Shown here: piece after piece, positions 23,044 through 32,217 of the stretch
Layout of the letters: every line of letters begins with the position of its first letter
How positions within the stretch are numbered: the stretch's first letter is position 1
Origin: Micromonospora halophytica
GTDB lineage: Bacteria; Actinomycetota; Actinomycetes; Mycobacteriales; Micromonosporaceae
Length of the DNA stretch: 64,000 nucleotides
Assembly: GCF_900090245.1 (NCBI RefSeq)
Contig: NZ_FMDN01000004.1
Location: 1-64,000 of the forward strand
Direction: 5' to 3'
Made by a program: the position numbers and the translations under genes
The notes under the pieces: model-generated
What the model was told of the DNA's origin: nothing
What the model saw: the letters and a program-made list of their open reading frames with translations, nothing else
Databases searched by the model: none

Positions 23044-24456
23044 TCAGAGCCGGTCGGCGCGGGCGTGCAGCAGGTCGCGCACGGACTCGATGTCGCCGGG
23101 CGAGGTACGCGAGGCGAGCCAGTACATGAACCCGGTGGGGATGAAGAAGAGCTGGAAGACGGCCAGCCCGACGGCGTAGTTCAGCGGCGGCGGGAACGCC
23201 GCGCGCAGGCCGTGGAACGCCACGCCGACCAGCCCGTTGCCGGCCGCCCGGCCCACCCCGTTGACCAGGTTGCCCAGGCTGTAGACGGTGCCCCGGTGCT
23301 CGGGCGGGTTGACGTCGGCGATCAGGGCGAACCAGTTCGGCGAGTTGGCCGAGGTCAACGCCAGCGCGACGACGGCGGTGAGCAGGCTCAGCCCGACCGT
23401 CGGCTCGGTCACCACGCTGGCCAGCACCGCCCGGACCACCGTCGGGCCGCCCGCACCATCGGGCACCACGATGCGCACCGGGACCAGGAACAGGACCAGG
23501 TAGAACGGCAGGGCCGCCAGGATGCCCACCGCCGCGACCAGGGCCCGCCCCCGCGGCGTACGCCGTTGCAGCGCGTCGCCGGCCAGCCCGCCCACGATGG
23601 AGAGCACCCCGCCGAGCTGGAACAGGGTGGCGAAGACGCTGCCCACCACGACCGCGGTGGCCGGCGAGTAGCCCTGGTCCTCGGCCCGCTCGGCGAAGAG
23701 CACCGGCAGCCAGACCAGCGAGCCGAACGCGGCCTGCGCGGTCAGCCCCTGCAGGATCAGCCAGCGGTTGGTCCGGCGGGCCAGGATGCGGGGCAGATCG
23801 GCGCGGGTGATCCGGTAGTCGTACTCGGCCCCGGCGTCGATCGCGCCGGCCAGCTCGGGCTCGCTCTGCCCGCGCCGGATGTCGTACGTGAAGAGGTAGG
23901 CGGCGGTGGCCGCCAGGCCGACCACGGTCAGCGCCAGGAACGGACGCCGCCAGTCGGTGCTGCCGAGCAGGCCACCGGTGAGCGTCCCGGCCAGCGTGCC
24001 GACGCCCTGGGACAGGCCCCAGAAGCTCATCACCAGGCCCCGGCGGCGGGGCGAGATCAGGTCGGTGACCACGGAGAAGCCGACGGAGCCGACCGCGCCC
24101 AGCCCGACCGCGGCGACGAGCTGGGCGGCCAGGAACGCCGGGTAGTTCTGGGCCAGCGCGCTGCCGCCGGTGCCGGCGGCCCAGATCAGCGTGCCGACCA
24201 TGAGCAGCGGCTTGCGGTTCGTCCGGTCGCCCACGTACGCCCAGGCCACCGCGGCCACCGCGCTGACCAGGAAGCTCACCGCGGTGACCAGGCCGAGCAG
24301 CCGCTGCGACACGTCCAGCGCCCCGGAGATCGGCCCGTACAGCGGGGGCACCAGGCCGATCGCCACGTTGTCCAGGGAGGCGAGCACCACGAACACCACG
24401 ACGCTGTAGAAGCGGTGCGCCGCGTTCCCGCGCCGGGAGATCCTGGTGCCACCCAT
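23044..24456 (-). CDS. MFS transporter
   Basis: 470 residues with about 12 hydrophobic helices. The loop between helices 2 and 3 reads WAYVGDRTNRKPLLMVGTLIWAAG, the GxxxDRxxRK major facilitator signature, and the second-half equivalent is GGLAGDALQRRTPRGRALV. A long central loop (RRGQSEPELAGAIDAGAEYDYRITRADLPRILARRTNRW) separates the halves. NPPEHRGTVYSLGNLVNGVGRAAGNGLVG is conserved in a set of actinobacterial exporters of unknown substrate. ATG 24456 is used; TTG 24468 is possible. No ribosome site is obvious. Substrate cannot be assigned. Confidence 0.82.
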   Translation of the reverse strand: MGGTRISRRGNAAHRFYSVVVFVVLASLDNVAIGLVPPLYGPISGALDVSQRLLGLVTAVSFLVSAVAAVAWAYVGDRTNRKPLLMVGTLIWAAGTGGSALAQNYPAFLAAQLVAAVGLGAVGSVGFSVVTDLISPRRRGLVMSFWGLSQGVGTLAGTLTGGLLGSTDWRRPFLALTVVGLAATAAYLFTYDIRRGQSEPELAGAIDAGAEYDYRITRADLPRILARRTNRWLILQGLTAQAAFGSLVWLPVLFAERAEDQGYSPATAVVVGSVFATLFQLGGVLSIVGGLAGDALQRRTPRGRALVAAVGILAALPFYLVLFLVPVRIVVPDGAGGPTVVRAVLASVVTEPTVGLSLLTAVVALALTSANSPNWFALIADVNPPEHRGTVYSLGNLVNGVGRAAGNGLVGVAFHGLRAAFPPPLNYAVGLAVFQLFFIPTGFMYWLASRTSPGDIESVRDLLHARADRL

Positions 24457-24518
24457 GACCGGCAGCAAACCAGGTGCGGATCACGGTCCGGTGACCGGCC
24501 CTGCCCGGACCGACCGGT

Positions 24519-25628
24519 TCAGAGGTACCCGCCGATCTCGGTCGGCACGATGGTGGTCGGCACCGCCCCGGAGCGCAGCGCGTACAGCTCGGCGAGGGTC
24601 GCGCCCTGCGGGGGCACCCCGGCCGACGCGCCGAGCCACCCGGTCGCCTCCGCGTACGACAGCGGCCCCACCTCGACCCGGGCCAGGCACCGGCCGGGAC
24701 GGACCACCGCCGGGTGCAACCGGGACAGGTCCTCGTTGGTGGTGATCGCGACCAGCACGTCCCGGCCCTGCCCGAGCAGCCCGTCGGTGAGGTTGAGCAG
24801 CCGGGACAACGCCTGCCCGGCCGCCTGCTTCGCCTCGCCCCGGATCAGCTCGTCGCAGTCCTCCAGGATCAGCAGCCGCCACTTGCGGGTCGTGCCGCTG
24901 TCGCCGTCGTCCTCCTCGCCGACCGCCACCTCCGACAGGTACGCGGTGTCGCCGAAGAGCACATCCGGGTCGAGGACGCAGTCGACCTGGCACCAGTCAC
25001 GCCAGTGCCGGGTCAGCGCCCGCAGCGCGGTGGTCTTGCCGGTGCCGGGCGCGCCGTGCAGCAGGATCAGCCGGCCGGAGACGGTCTCCGGGGTGACCGC
25101 CATCAGCGCGTCCAGGGCGGTGCCGGCCGCCGCGCTGTAGTTGGGCCGGATGGTGGCCCACTCCGGGGCGACGATCGACCGCAGGTCGCGCTGGGCACCC
25201 CGGCGCGGGTTCTGGTGCCAGAAGCCGATCCGGGCGGTGTCCGGGGCCTCCGGCTCGGCGGCCCCGTCGACGATCCGGTCCAGGGCGGACTGGCCGACCT
25301 CGTCGTCGACCGCCGTCACGGTCACCTCGGCGCCGCGCCCCTTCCAGGTCACCACGCGCGCGGTCCAGCCGTCACCGGCGAGCAGCCGCGAGCGCTGCCG
25401 GTTCTCGATGGCGGTCCGTAGCAGCCGCCCGTCGGGAACCGTCAGCGACGCCTCGGGGCGGACCCGGGAGAGCCGGACGGTCCGCGACCACGGGTGGCGG
25501 CCGGTGACGAAGTCCGCCAGCATCAGGGCGTCCACCACGTCGCACGGGGTGTCCGCGTCGTCGTACTGCAGGGCCGAGGGCAGGTCGACGCCGGTCGGGG
25601 CGCCGGACGGTTCGGGGGTGCTGCGCAT
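24519..25628 (-). CDS. AAA-family ATPase, DUF5925-like
   Basis: 369 residues. The N-terminal ~150 residues form a conserved module of unknown role (ADTPCDVVDALMLADFVTGRHPWSRTVRLSRVRPEASL). The C-terminal AAA domain has Walker A HGAPGTGKTT (191-200), Walker B LLILEDCDEL (252-261), a sensor 1 TTNE and the arginine-finger-like PAVVRPGRCLARVEV. The arrangement matches stand-alone actinobacterial AAA proteins that I recall as DUF5925. Such proteins probably remodel a partner, but none is known. An acidic insertion EEDDGDSG lies just before Walker B. It stands between the MFS gene and xylB, all leftward, with a 40-bp gap to xylB. Confidence 0.72.
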   Translation of the reverse strand: MRSTPEPSGAPTGVDLPSALQYDDADTPCDVVDALMLADFVTGRHPWSRTVRLSRVRPEASLTVPDGRLLRTAIENRQRSRLLAGDGWTARVVTWKGRGAEVTVTAVDDEVGQSALDRIVDGAAEPEAPDTARIGFWHQNPRRGAQRDLRSIVAPEWATIRPNYSAAAGTALDALMAVTPETVSGRLILLHGAPGTGKTTALRALTRHWRDWCQVDCVLDPDVLFGDTAYLSEVAVGEEDDGDSGTTRKWRLLILEDCDELIRGEAKQAAGQALSRLLNLTDGLLGQGRDVLVAITTNEDLSRLHPAVVRPGRCLARVEVGPLSYAEATGWLGASAGVPPQGATLAELYALRSGAVPTTIVPTEIGGYL

Positions 25629-25668
25629 CGCCCGATCATCGCGAGCCGGGGCCGCCGCGTACAGCGCA

Positions 25669-27177
25669 TTAGGGCGTGGCGTCGCTCCGGTCCATGATGA
25701 GGCCCCGGGCGGCGGCGTACCGCTCGCGGACGACGGGGACCGGCTCGGCCGCGTACTCCTCGGCGTCGGTGACCGCCCAGGCGGGCGGAGTCGCGCCGCC
25801 CAGGGCGACCCAGGCGGCCTGGCGGGCCGCGCCGTCGGCGACGTACTCCCCCGGCGGCGGTACGACCACCGGCCGGGCGAAGACCTGCGGGGCGATCCGG
25901 CGGACCGCTGCGGAGCGGGCCCCGCCCCCGACCAGGACGATCCGCTCGGCCCGCGCCCCCTGTGCGATCAGCGCGTCCAGGCCGTCGGCGAGCGCGCAGA
26001 GCATCCCCTCGACGGCGGCCCGGGCCAGGTGCGCCGGGGTCGCGGTGTGCAGGGTGAGCCCGTGCAGCGCCCCGGTGGCCCGCGGCCGGACCGGGGTCCG
26101 CTCCCCCTCCAGGTAGGGGACCAGCACCAGCCCGTCGGCCCCGGGCGGTGCGGCCAGCGCCAGGTCGGACAGTTCGTCGAGGCCGACCCCGAGCATCGCC
26201 GCCGCGGCGTCGAGCACCCGGGCCGCGTTGAGCGTGCAGACCAGCGGCAGGAACCGGCCGGTGGCGTCGGCGAACCCGGCCACCGCGCCGCCGGGGTCGG
26301 CGGCCGGGGCGTCGGAGACCGCGAAGACCGTGCCGGACGTGCCGATGGAGACGACCACGTCACCGGGGCCGGCCCCGACGCCGAGCGCGGCGGCGGCGTT
26401 GTCGCCGGCCCCCGGGCCGAGCAGCACCGCCCTGCCGGACGGTGCCGGCGTCGTACCTTCGCCGACCGCCGTGCCGGTCGAAGCCACCGGAGAGCCGCCC
26501 GGACCGGCCAGGACGGACGGGGCCAGGTGACCGGCGACCTCGGCCGGACCGAGGACCGCCGGCACCCCCAGGCGCCGGCCGAACGCCTGTTCCAGCAGGT
26601 CGAGGCGGTACTCGCCGGTGCGCGGTGTCCAGTAGCCGGTGCCTGAGGCGTCACTCCGGTCGGTGCTCAGCGCATCCAGGCCGGGCGCGCCGGCCAACCG
26701 CCACGTGAGCCAGTCGTGCGGCAGGCACACCGCCGCCACCCGGGCGGCGTGTTCCGGCTCGTGCCGGGCCAGCCAGCGCAGCTTGGTGACGGTGAAGCTG
26801 GCCACCGGCACGCTGCCGGCCGCCTCCGCCCAGGACCGACTGCCCGCCTCGCCACCACCGGCCTCGGCGATCAGGTCGGCGGCGGCGTCGGCGGAACGGG
26901 TGTCGTTCCAGAGCAGGGCGGGCCGGACCACCCGGCCCGTGGAGTCCAGGCAGACCATGCCGTGCTGCTGGCCGGCGACCGAGACGGCCGCGACGTCGGC
27001 CAGCCCGCCGGCAGCGTCGACCGCCGAGCGCAGCGCCTGCCACCAGGCCTCGGGGTCGACCTCGGTGCCGTCCGGGTGCGGCGCGCGGCCCTGCCGGAGC
27101 AGCGCGCCGGTCTCCGCGTCCCGGACGACGACCTTGCAGGACTGGGTGGACGAGTCGACCCCGGCGACGAGCGGCAT
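25669..27177 (-). CDS. xylB: Xylulokinase
   Basis: XylB phosphorylates D-xylulose to xylulose 5-phosphate for the pentose phosphate pathway. The 502-residue FGGY kinase begins [21 protein letters not shown] and has [35 protein letters not shown], then [20 protein letters not shown] with the catalytic-site Asp, and the ATP-binding half with [30 protein letters not shown] and [23 protein letters not shown]. The start at ATG 27177 lies 11 bp after the xylA stop, so both are one leftward operon under the shared xylA promoter. Length is normal. Confidence 0.94.
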   Translation of the reverse strand: MPLVAGVDSSTQSCKVVVRDAETGALLRQGRAPHPDGTEVDPEAWWQALRSAVDAAGGLADVAAVSVAGQQHGMVCLDSTGRVVRPALLWNDTRSADAAADLIAEAGGGEAGSRSWAEAAGSVPVASFTVTKLRWLARHEPEHAARVAAVCLPHDWLTWRLAGAPGLDALSTDRSDASGTGYWTPRTGEYRLDLLEQAFGRRLGVPAVLGPAEVAGHLAPSVLAGPGGSPVASTGTAVGEGTTPAPSGRAVLLGPGAGDNAAAALGVGAGPGDVVVSIGTSGTVFAVSDAPAADPGGAVAGFADATGRFLPLVCTLNAARVLDAAAAMLGVGLDELSDLALAAPPGADGLVLVPYLEGERTPVRPRATGALHGLTLHTATPAHLARAAVEGMLCALADGLDALIAQGARAERIVLVGGGARSAAVRRIAPQVFARPVVVPPPGEYVADGAARQAAWVALGGATPPAWAVTDAEEYAAEPVPVVRERYAAARGLIMDRSDATP

Positions 27178-27188
27178 GACGACCCGCC

Positions 27189-28376
27189 TCAGCGCGCGCC
27201 GAGCAGGTGCTCGACGGCGAGTTGGTTGAGCCGGACGAAGCCGAAGCCCTTCGCCCCGGCCGCGTCGACGTCGAACTCCTCGAACGCGGACCGGTCGGCG
27301 AGCAGGTCGGCGTAGCTCTCCCCCGGGTTCAGCGTCGGGGTGGACAGGTCGGCGACCCGGCTGGCCGCGAGCGCCTCGGCCACCTCCGGGTCGGCCCGGA
27401 ACGCCGCGGCCCGCTCCTTGAGCAGCAGGTACGTGCGCATGTTCGCCTCGGCCGAGGCCCACACCCCGGCGACGTCCTCGGTGCGGGAGGGCTTGTAGTC
27501 GAAGTGCCGGGGCCCGTCGTACGCCGGGGCGCCCCCGGGGCCGCCGTGCTCCAGCAGGTCCACCAGGGCGAACGCGTTGAGCAGGTCACCGTGGCCGAAG
27601 ACCAGGTCCTGGTCGTACTTGATGCCCCGCTGGCCGTTGAGGTCGATGTGGAACAGCTTGCCCTGCCAGAGCGCCTGGGCGATGCCGTGCGCGAAGTTCA
27701 GCCCGGCCATCTGCTCGTGCCCGACCTCCGGGTTGAGGCCGACCAGCTCGGGGTGGGCGAGGGTGGAGATGAAGCCCAGCGCGTGCCCGATGGTGGGCAG
27801 CAGGATGTCGCCGCGCGGCTCGTTCGGCTTCGGCTCGATGGCGAAGCGCAGGTCGTAGCCGGAGTCGACGACGTACTGGCAGAGCAGGTCGACCGCCTCG
27901 CGGTAGCGGTCCAGCGCCGCGCGGACGTCCTTGGCCAGGTCGTACTCGGCGCCCTCCCGGCCGCCCCACATCACGAAGGTGCGGGCGCCCAGTTCGGCGG
28001 CGAGGTCGACGTTGCGCAGCACCTTGCGCAGCGCGTACCGGCGCACGTCGCGGTCGTTGCTGGTGAAGCCGCCGTCCTTGAAGACCGGGTGGGTGAAGAG
28101 GTTGGTGGTGACCATGGGGACCACCAGGCCGGTCTCGTCGAGGGCCTTGCGGAACCGGGTCAGGTGGGCGTCGCGGGTGGCGGCGTCCGAGCCGAAGGGC
28201 ACCAGGTCGTCGTCGTGGAAGGTGATCCCGTACGCGCCCCGCTCGGCGAGGCGGTGCACGGCCTCGACCGGGTCCAGCTCTCCCCGGGTGGCGTCGCCGA
28301 ACGGGTCACGGGCCGGCCAGCCCACCGTCCAGAGCCCGAAGGAGAACTTGTCGGCGGGGGTGGGACGGGGTGCCAT
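27189..28376 (-). CDS. xylA: Xylose isomerase
   Basis: XylA interconverts D-xylose and D-xylulose (and glucose and fructose). The 395-residue protein matches the class I actinobacterial enzyme: [21 protein letters not shown], the catalytic His in [23 protein letters not shown], the metal ligands in [34 protein letters not shown] and [23 protein letters not shown], and [11 protein letters not shown] near the end. It precedes xylB in the operon. Its promoter region (28377-28455) is shared with the divergent ROK regulator and contains a symmetric TTCA-n5-TGAA element. Confidence 0.96.
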   Translation of the reverse strand: MAPRPTPADKFSFGLWTVGWPARDPFGDATRGELDPVEAVHRLAERGAYGITFHDDDLVPFGSDAATRDAHLTRFRKALDETGLVVPMVTTNLFTHPVFKDGGFTSNDRDVRRYALRKVLRNVDLAAELGARTFVMWGGREGAEYDLAKDVRAALDRYREAVDLLCQYVVDSGYDLRFAIEPKPNEPRGDILLPTIGHALGFISTLAHPELVGLNPEVGHEQMAGLNFAHGIAQALWQGKLFHIDLNGQRGIKYDQDLVFGHGDLLNAFALVDLLEHGGPGGAPAYDGPRHFDYKPSRTEDVAGVWASAEANMRTYLLLKERAAAFRADPEVAEALAASRVADLSTPTLNPGESYADLLADRSAFEEFDVDAAGAKGFGFVRLNQLAVEHLLGAR

Positions 28377-28406
28377 GGCAGACCTCCGGTGGTGGTGTCG
28401 TCCGCT

Positions 28407-28430
28407 ATTTGTTCAGTGGTTGAATTAAAT
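28407..28430. promoter_or_regulatory. Probable ROK/XylR operator between xylA and its regulator
   Basis: ATTTGTTCAGTGGTTGAATTAAAT contains the inverted half sites TTCA (28412-28415) and TGAA (28421-28424) and AT-rich outer arms, a marked AT island in this genome. Operators of the GTTCA-n4-TTGAA type are known for ROK xylose regulators of actinobacteria. Being 30 bp from xylA and at the regulator promoter, it can control both directions. Confidence 0.65.
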
Positions 28431-28455
28431 GGCCACGGTGTGGCACTGTCAAGCG

Positions 28456-29688
28456 GTGACCAGCGCCAGCACCGCCGGAGCGGTCCGCCAGGGCAGCCTG
28501 CGTGAGCTCAACCTCGCCGTGGTGCTCGGCCGGATCGCCACCGCCGACCGACCGCCCTCCCGGGCCGCGATCGCCTCCGACACCGGCCTGACCCGGGCCA
28601 CCGTCTCCGCAGTCGTCGACGACCTGATCGCCGGCCGGCTCGTGGTCGAGGCCGAACCGGAACCGCGCGCCGGGGCCGGCCGGCCCGCCCGCGGACTGCG
28701 GCTCGCCGGCGACGGACCCGCCGGGCTCGGCCTGGAGGTCAACGTCGACTACCTCGCCGCCTGCGTGGTCGACCTGACCGGCCAGGTCCGCCACCACGAG
28801 ATGCACCGGGCCGACCTGCGCCCCCTCTCCCCCGGCGACGCCCTCGCCCGCCTGGTCGAGCTGGCCGGGCGGGCCCGGACCGCCGCCGACCGGCAGGGGT
28901 TGACCCTGGCCGGCGCGACGCTGGCGGTGCCCGGCCTGGTCGACGCCCACGGGCTGGTCCGGCTCGCGCCCAACCTCGGCTGGCGCGAGGTGGACGTGCC
29001 CGCCCTGCTCGCCGGGCACCCGGCGCTGACCGGGACGGTCGCGGACGGCCCGGCGCTGACCGTCGACAACGAGGCCAACCTGGCCGCCCTCGGCGAACTG
29101 CACGCCACCCCCGGGACGGCGAGCTTCCTGCACGTCTCCGGCGAGATCGGCATCGGCGCGGGGATCGTGCTCGACGGCGCGCTCTTCCGGGGCGCCCGGG
29201 GTTGGAGCGGGGAGCTGGGCCACGTACCGGTCGACCCGGCCGGACCGCGCTGCCGGTGCGGTGCACGGGGCTGCCTGGAGACGTACGCCGGTCAGGAGGC
29301 CATCCTCGCGGCGGCCGGACTCGCCGGCGCGGACCTCCCGGCGGACACCGCCGCCCGGCGGTTGGCCGACCTCGCCGGGGCGGGTGACCGGGCGACCCTC
29401 GACGCGCTGCGCGCGGCCGGCACCGCCCTCGGGGTGGCCGTCTCCGGTGTGGTCAACCTGCTCGACCTGGACACCGTGGTGCTCGGCGGTGGATACGCGA
29501 CACTCGCCCCCTGGCTCCGCCCGCCGGTCGCCGCCGAACTGGCCGACCGGGTGCTCACCGCCGCCTGGTCCCCGGTCACGGTCCGCGCGGCGGCCCTCGG
29601 GCCGGAGTCCGCCGCCGTCGGCGGAGCCGGCTCGGTGGTCCGGCGGATCATCACCCGACCGTCCGGTTGGCTCGGCCGCCGGGAGTGA
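28456..29688 (+). CDS. xylR: ROK family regulator, probable xylose repressor
   Basis: 410 residues from GTG 28456; ATG 28429 is an alternative but overlaps the operator. The winged HTH reads GSLRELNLAVVLGRIATADRPPSRAAIASDTGLTRATVSAVVDDLIAGRLVVE. The ROK sugar-kinase-like body has LGLEVNVDYLAACVVDL, FLHVSGEIGIGAGIVLDGALFRGARGWSGELGHVPVDP and the zinc motif CRCGARGCLETYAG. Divergent orientation from xylAB and a symmetric element in between support a xylose-responsive repressor. The symbol follows the position and family. GTG lacks a ribosome site, so the message may be leaderless. Confidence 0.85.
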   Translation: MTSASTAGAVRQGSLRELNLAVVLGRIATADRPPSRAAIASDTGLTRATVSAVVDDLIAGRLVVEAEPEPRAGAGRPARGLRLAGDGPAGLGLEVNVDYLAACVVDLTGQVRHHEMHRADLRPLSPGDALARLVELAGRARTAADRQGLTLAGATLAVPGLVDAHGLVRLAPNLGWREVDVPALLAGHPALTGTVADGPALTVDNEANLAALGELHATPGTASFLHVSGEIGIGAGIVLDGALFRGARGWSGELGHVPVDPAGPRCRCGARGCLETYAGQEAILAAAGLAGADLPADTAARRLADLAGAGDRATLDALRAAGTALGVAVSGVVNLLDLDTVVLGGGYATLAPWLRPPVAAELADRVLTAAWSPVTVRAAALGPESAAVGGAGSVVRRIITRPSGWLGRRE

Positions 29689-29775
29689 CCCGGTTTCCTC
29701 GATGGGCGATCCCGCCCCCACCTCGGTACGCTTTCCCTCAGGCAACGATTCCCATCCGAGGAGTGCACGACCAGC

Positions 29776-29820
29776 ATGCGCACAGGTCGACAGGCCGAGG
29801 CGCCCGGCGACCGGCGGTGA
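29776..29820 (+). CDS. Upstream mini-frame overlapping the PP2C phosphatase start, 14 aa
   Basis: ATG 29776, 9-12 bp after CGAGGAG, opens a 14-codon frame (MRTGRQAEAPGDRR) whose TGA overlaps the GTG 29817 of the phosphatase gene as GTGA. The phosphatase GTG has no ribosome site of its own, so translation may depend on reading this frame. It could be a translational coupling device rather than a functional peptide. No similarity recognised. Confidence 0.4.
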   Translation: MRTGRQAEAPGDRR

Positions 29821-31493
29821 CGACCACCCGCCGGGGCGGACACGACGGACCGGTCAGCGGCGGCGGACAGGTGTCCCGGCCGCGTACCGGGCCGTCGCCG
29901 GAAGCACCGCTGCCCGCCGATCCCCGGCTCGCCCGCGAACTGCTGGACGGTCTCGCCGAGGCCGTGGTCACCACCGACCACGCCGGGGTGGTCACCCTGG
30001 TCAACGTGATGGCCGGCGAACTGCTCCCCGACCTGACCCCCGGCACCGATCTCGCGCTCTGCGCCGTGCCGGCGCTGGCCGCCGCCGTCGCGCAGGGGGC
30101 CGAGACCTTCGACACCGAACACCGTGGCCGCCGGCTGCGCGGCGTCTGCCGCCGGCTCGCCGCCGGCCGGTGCGCCTGGTACGTCCGGGACGTCACCGAG
30201 GAGCAGGCGCGCACCGACGCGCTGCTCGCCGAGCGCTCCCGCACCGCCTTTCTCGCCCAGGCCGGCAGCCGCCTCGGTCTTTCCCTGCACCGCGACCAGA
30301 CACTGCGGGCCGCCACCACCCTCCCGGTGCCCTACCTGGCCGACGCCGCGCTGGTCGTCCACCACCCGCCCCCGCCCGCCGAGAACCTGCCGCACTGGAT
30401 CCGGCACGCCGAGGACGAGCCCGCGCCGGTGACCGGGACCGCGCCCTGGGCGTTCACCGGCTCGGTCCCCGGCCTCGCGGACGCCCTCCACGGCCGCCCC
30501 ACCGACCCCAGCCCGTGGCTCGACGCCGAACTGGCCGACCTGGCCGACGTGCTGCCGGCGACCTTCGGCCGCCCCGGCACCCTGCTGATCAGCCCGATGC
30601 CCGGCGCCGGCGGCCCGGCCGGGGCCCTGATCCTGATCCGCCGGGCCGGGCGCCCCGGATTCGACCAGCGCGACATCGAACTGGCCCGCGAGTTCGCCGC
30701 CCGGGCCGGCGCCGCGATCGCCACCGCCGAGCTCCACGGCGAGCAGGCCCACCTGGCGCGGGTGCTCCAGAACAGCCTCCTGCCGCCGAAACTGCCGCCA
30801 CTGCCCGGGCTCACCCTGGCCGGCGGCTACCGGGCCGCCGGGGACAGCCTGCGCATCGGCGGCGACTTCTACGAGGTGTTCCCCACCGCCTCCGGCGGGA
30901 TGTTCGCCCTCGGCGACGTCTGCGGCAAGGGCGTCGGCGCGGCCGTGCTCACCGGGCGGGTCCGTCAGTCGTTGCAGACCCTCCGCCTGGTCGAGCAGCG
31001 TCCGCTGGAGCTGTTGGAGCTGCTCAACCGGGCACTGTTCGACGCACCGGACGCCACCCGCCGCGCCCAGTTCACCACCCTGCTGCTCGGCACCGCCGAC
31101 CCCGAGCCCGACGGTGGGGCCCGGGTCCGGATCGCCGGCGGCGGGCACCCGTCGCCGCTGGTCGTACGCACCGACGGCAGCGTCACCCGGGTGCCGGTCG
31201 GCGGGATGCCGATCGGCGCGCTCGCCGACGCGACGTTCCGCGAGGCCAGGGTCCGGCTGGCCCCGGGTGAACTACTGCTGGCACACACCGACGGGGTGAC
31301 CGAGGCGCGCGGGGGCCCGGCGGCGGTGGAGATGTTCGGTGAGCGGCGGCTGTTCCAGGCGCTCGCCTCGGCGGCCGGGCTGCCACCGGCCGCGGTGGTC
31401 GACCGGCTGCTGCAACTGGTCGACGAATGGCTGGACGGGCAGGCCCACGACGACATCGCCATGCTCGCCGTCCGCGCCTCGGGGCCCGCGTGA
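29817..31493 (+). CDS. SpoIIE/PP2C-type serine phosphatase with PAS/GAF-like sensor region
   Basis: 558 residues from GTG 29817. An N-terminal PAS-like segment (about 40-140, LDGLAEAVVTTDHAGVVTLVNVMAGELLPDLTPG, ending WYVRDVTEEQARTDALLAERSR) precedes a GAF-like region (about 150-320). The C-terminal SpoIIE/RsbU phosphatase has all metal motifs: SLRIGGDFYEVF, ALGDVCGKGVGAAVLTGRVRQ, LLLAHTDGVTEARGG and AHDDIAMLAV. Such proteins dephosphorylate anti-anti-sigma factors and so switch alternative sigma factors. No anti-sigma or antagonist gene is nearby. A longer frame to 29667 would overlap the ROK gene. A second, more divergent phosphatase lies 0.7 kb downstream. Confidence 0.85.
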   Translation: MTTTRRGGHDGPVSGGGQVSRPRTGPSPEAPLPADPRLARELLDGLAEAVVTTDHAGVVTLVNVMAGELLPDLTPGTDLALCAVPALAAAVAQGAETFDTEHRGRRLRGVCRRLAAGRCAWYVRDVTEEQARTDALLAERSRTAFLAQAGSRLGLSLHRDQTLRAATTLPVPYLADAALVVHHPPPPAENLPHWIRHAEDEPAPVTGTAPWAFTGSVPGLADALHGRPTDPSPWLDAELADLADVLPATFGRPGTLLISPMPGAGGPAGALILIRRAGRPGFDQRDIELAREFAARAGAAIATAELHGEQAHLARVLQNSLLPPKLPPLPGLTLAGGYRAAGDSLRIGGDFYEVFPTASGGMFALGDVCGKGVGAAVLTGRVRQSLQTLRLVEQRPLELLELLNRALFDAPDATRRAQFTTLLLGTADPEPDGGARVRIAGGGHPSPLVVRTDGSVTRVPVGGMPIGALADATFREARVRLAPGELLLAHTDGVTEARGGPAAVEMFGERRLFQALASAAGLPPAAVVDRLLQLVDEWLDGQAHDDIAMLAVRASGPA

Positions 31494-31616
31494 GCGCGGA
31501 CGACCGGAGCCCACCGGCGGGTGACGCCGGCCGACGTCGCGGCGTACCTCGACGGGCCGGGCTTCGGCACGGACGGCCGGGCCCCGACCGGCCCCGGCTG
31601 ACCTGGGGCCGGTCGC

Positions 31617-32159
31617 TCAGGCCGAGCGGGCCACCGAGTCGTCGACGGCCTCGCGGGCCGGCGGTGGCGCGAGCACCGACCGCTCGGCCGGCGGCGCCGC
31701 CGTGCCCTCCCGCTCCCGGGCCACCCGGTCGAACTCCCGGATGCCGCGCAGCAAGGCCTCGCGCCCCTCGCCGCTCATGCCGGAGAGCACGTCGGCCAAC
31801 CGCCGGCGGCGGTCCCGGCGCAGCTCGGCGAGGAGCCGGCGGGCCTCCGGGGTCAGGTGCAGGGAGATCTCCCGGCGGTCGAGGCGGCCCGGCTCACGTT
31901 CCAGCATGCCGGCGGCGACCAGCCGGTCACAGAGCCGGCTGGCCGACGAGAGCAGCATGTCCAGCAGCGTGGCGAGTCGGCGGAGGTTGATCCCGTCGTG
32001 CCGCTCCACCACCATGACGGCGCGAAGCTGAGGGCCGGAGAGACGGCTCGTCGTCCGCTCACGCGCCGCTTCCCACACGGACAGGAGGGCACCGGCCGCG
32101 GCGTCCAGCTCGGCGGCCATACTCACGTCTGGTCCGCGAGGACCGCTTTCTTCGGCCAT
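31617..32159 (-). CDS. MarR family transcriptional regulator
   Basis: 180 residues from ATG 32159; GTG 32168 and ATG 32120 are alternatives. The winged helix core reads LSGPQLRAVMVVERHDGINLRRLATLLDMLLSSASRLCDRLVAAGMLEREPGRLDRREISLHLTPEARRLLAELRRDRRRRLADVLSGMSGEGREALLRGI, with the MarR pattern of recognition helix, then R-x-D-R-R in the wing. An acidic N-terminal tail and a Pro/Ala-rich C-terminal tail flank it. It is divergent from the second phosphatase gene (59 bp between starts), so it may control that gene. Ligand unknown. Confidence 0.85.
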   Translation of the reverse strand: MAEESGPRGPDVSMAAELDAAAGALLSVWEAARERTTSRLSGPQLRAVMVVERHDGINLRRLATLLDMLLSSASRLCDRLVAAGMLEREPGRLDRREISLHLTPEARRLLAELRRDRRRRLADVLSGMSGEGREALLRGIREFDRVAREREGTAAPPAERSVLAPPPAREAVDDSVARSA

Positions 32160-32217
32160 GGTGGGCACGAGACTACCCCGGGGACCGGGTGGTCGGCCCC
32201 TGTCAACAGGAGTGACG

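Noticed and set aside
31520..31603. A 27-codon GTG frame after the first phosphatase gene
   Set aside because: Protein-like wording (TPADVAAYLDGPGFGTD) suggests a possible gene remnant, but it is too short and has no ribosome site or context to support it.
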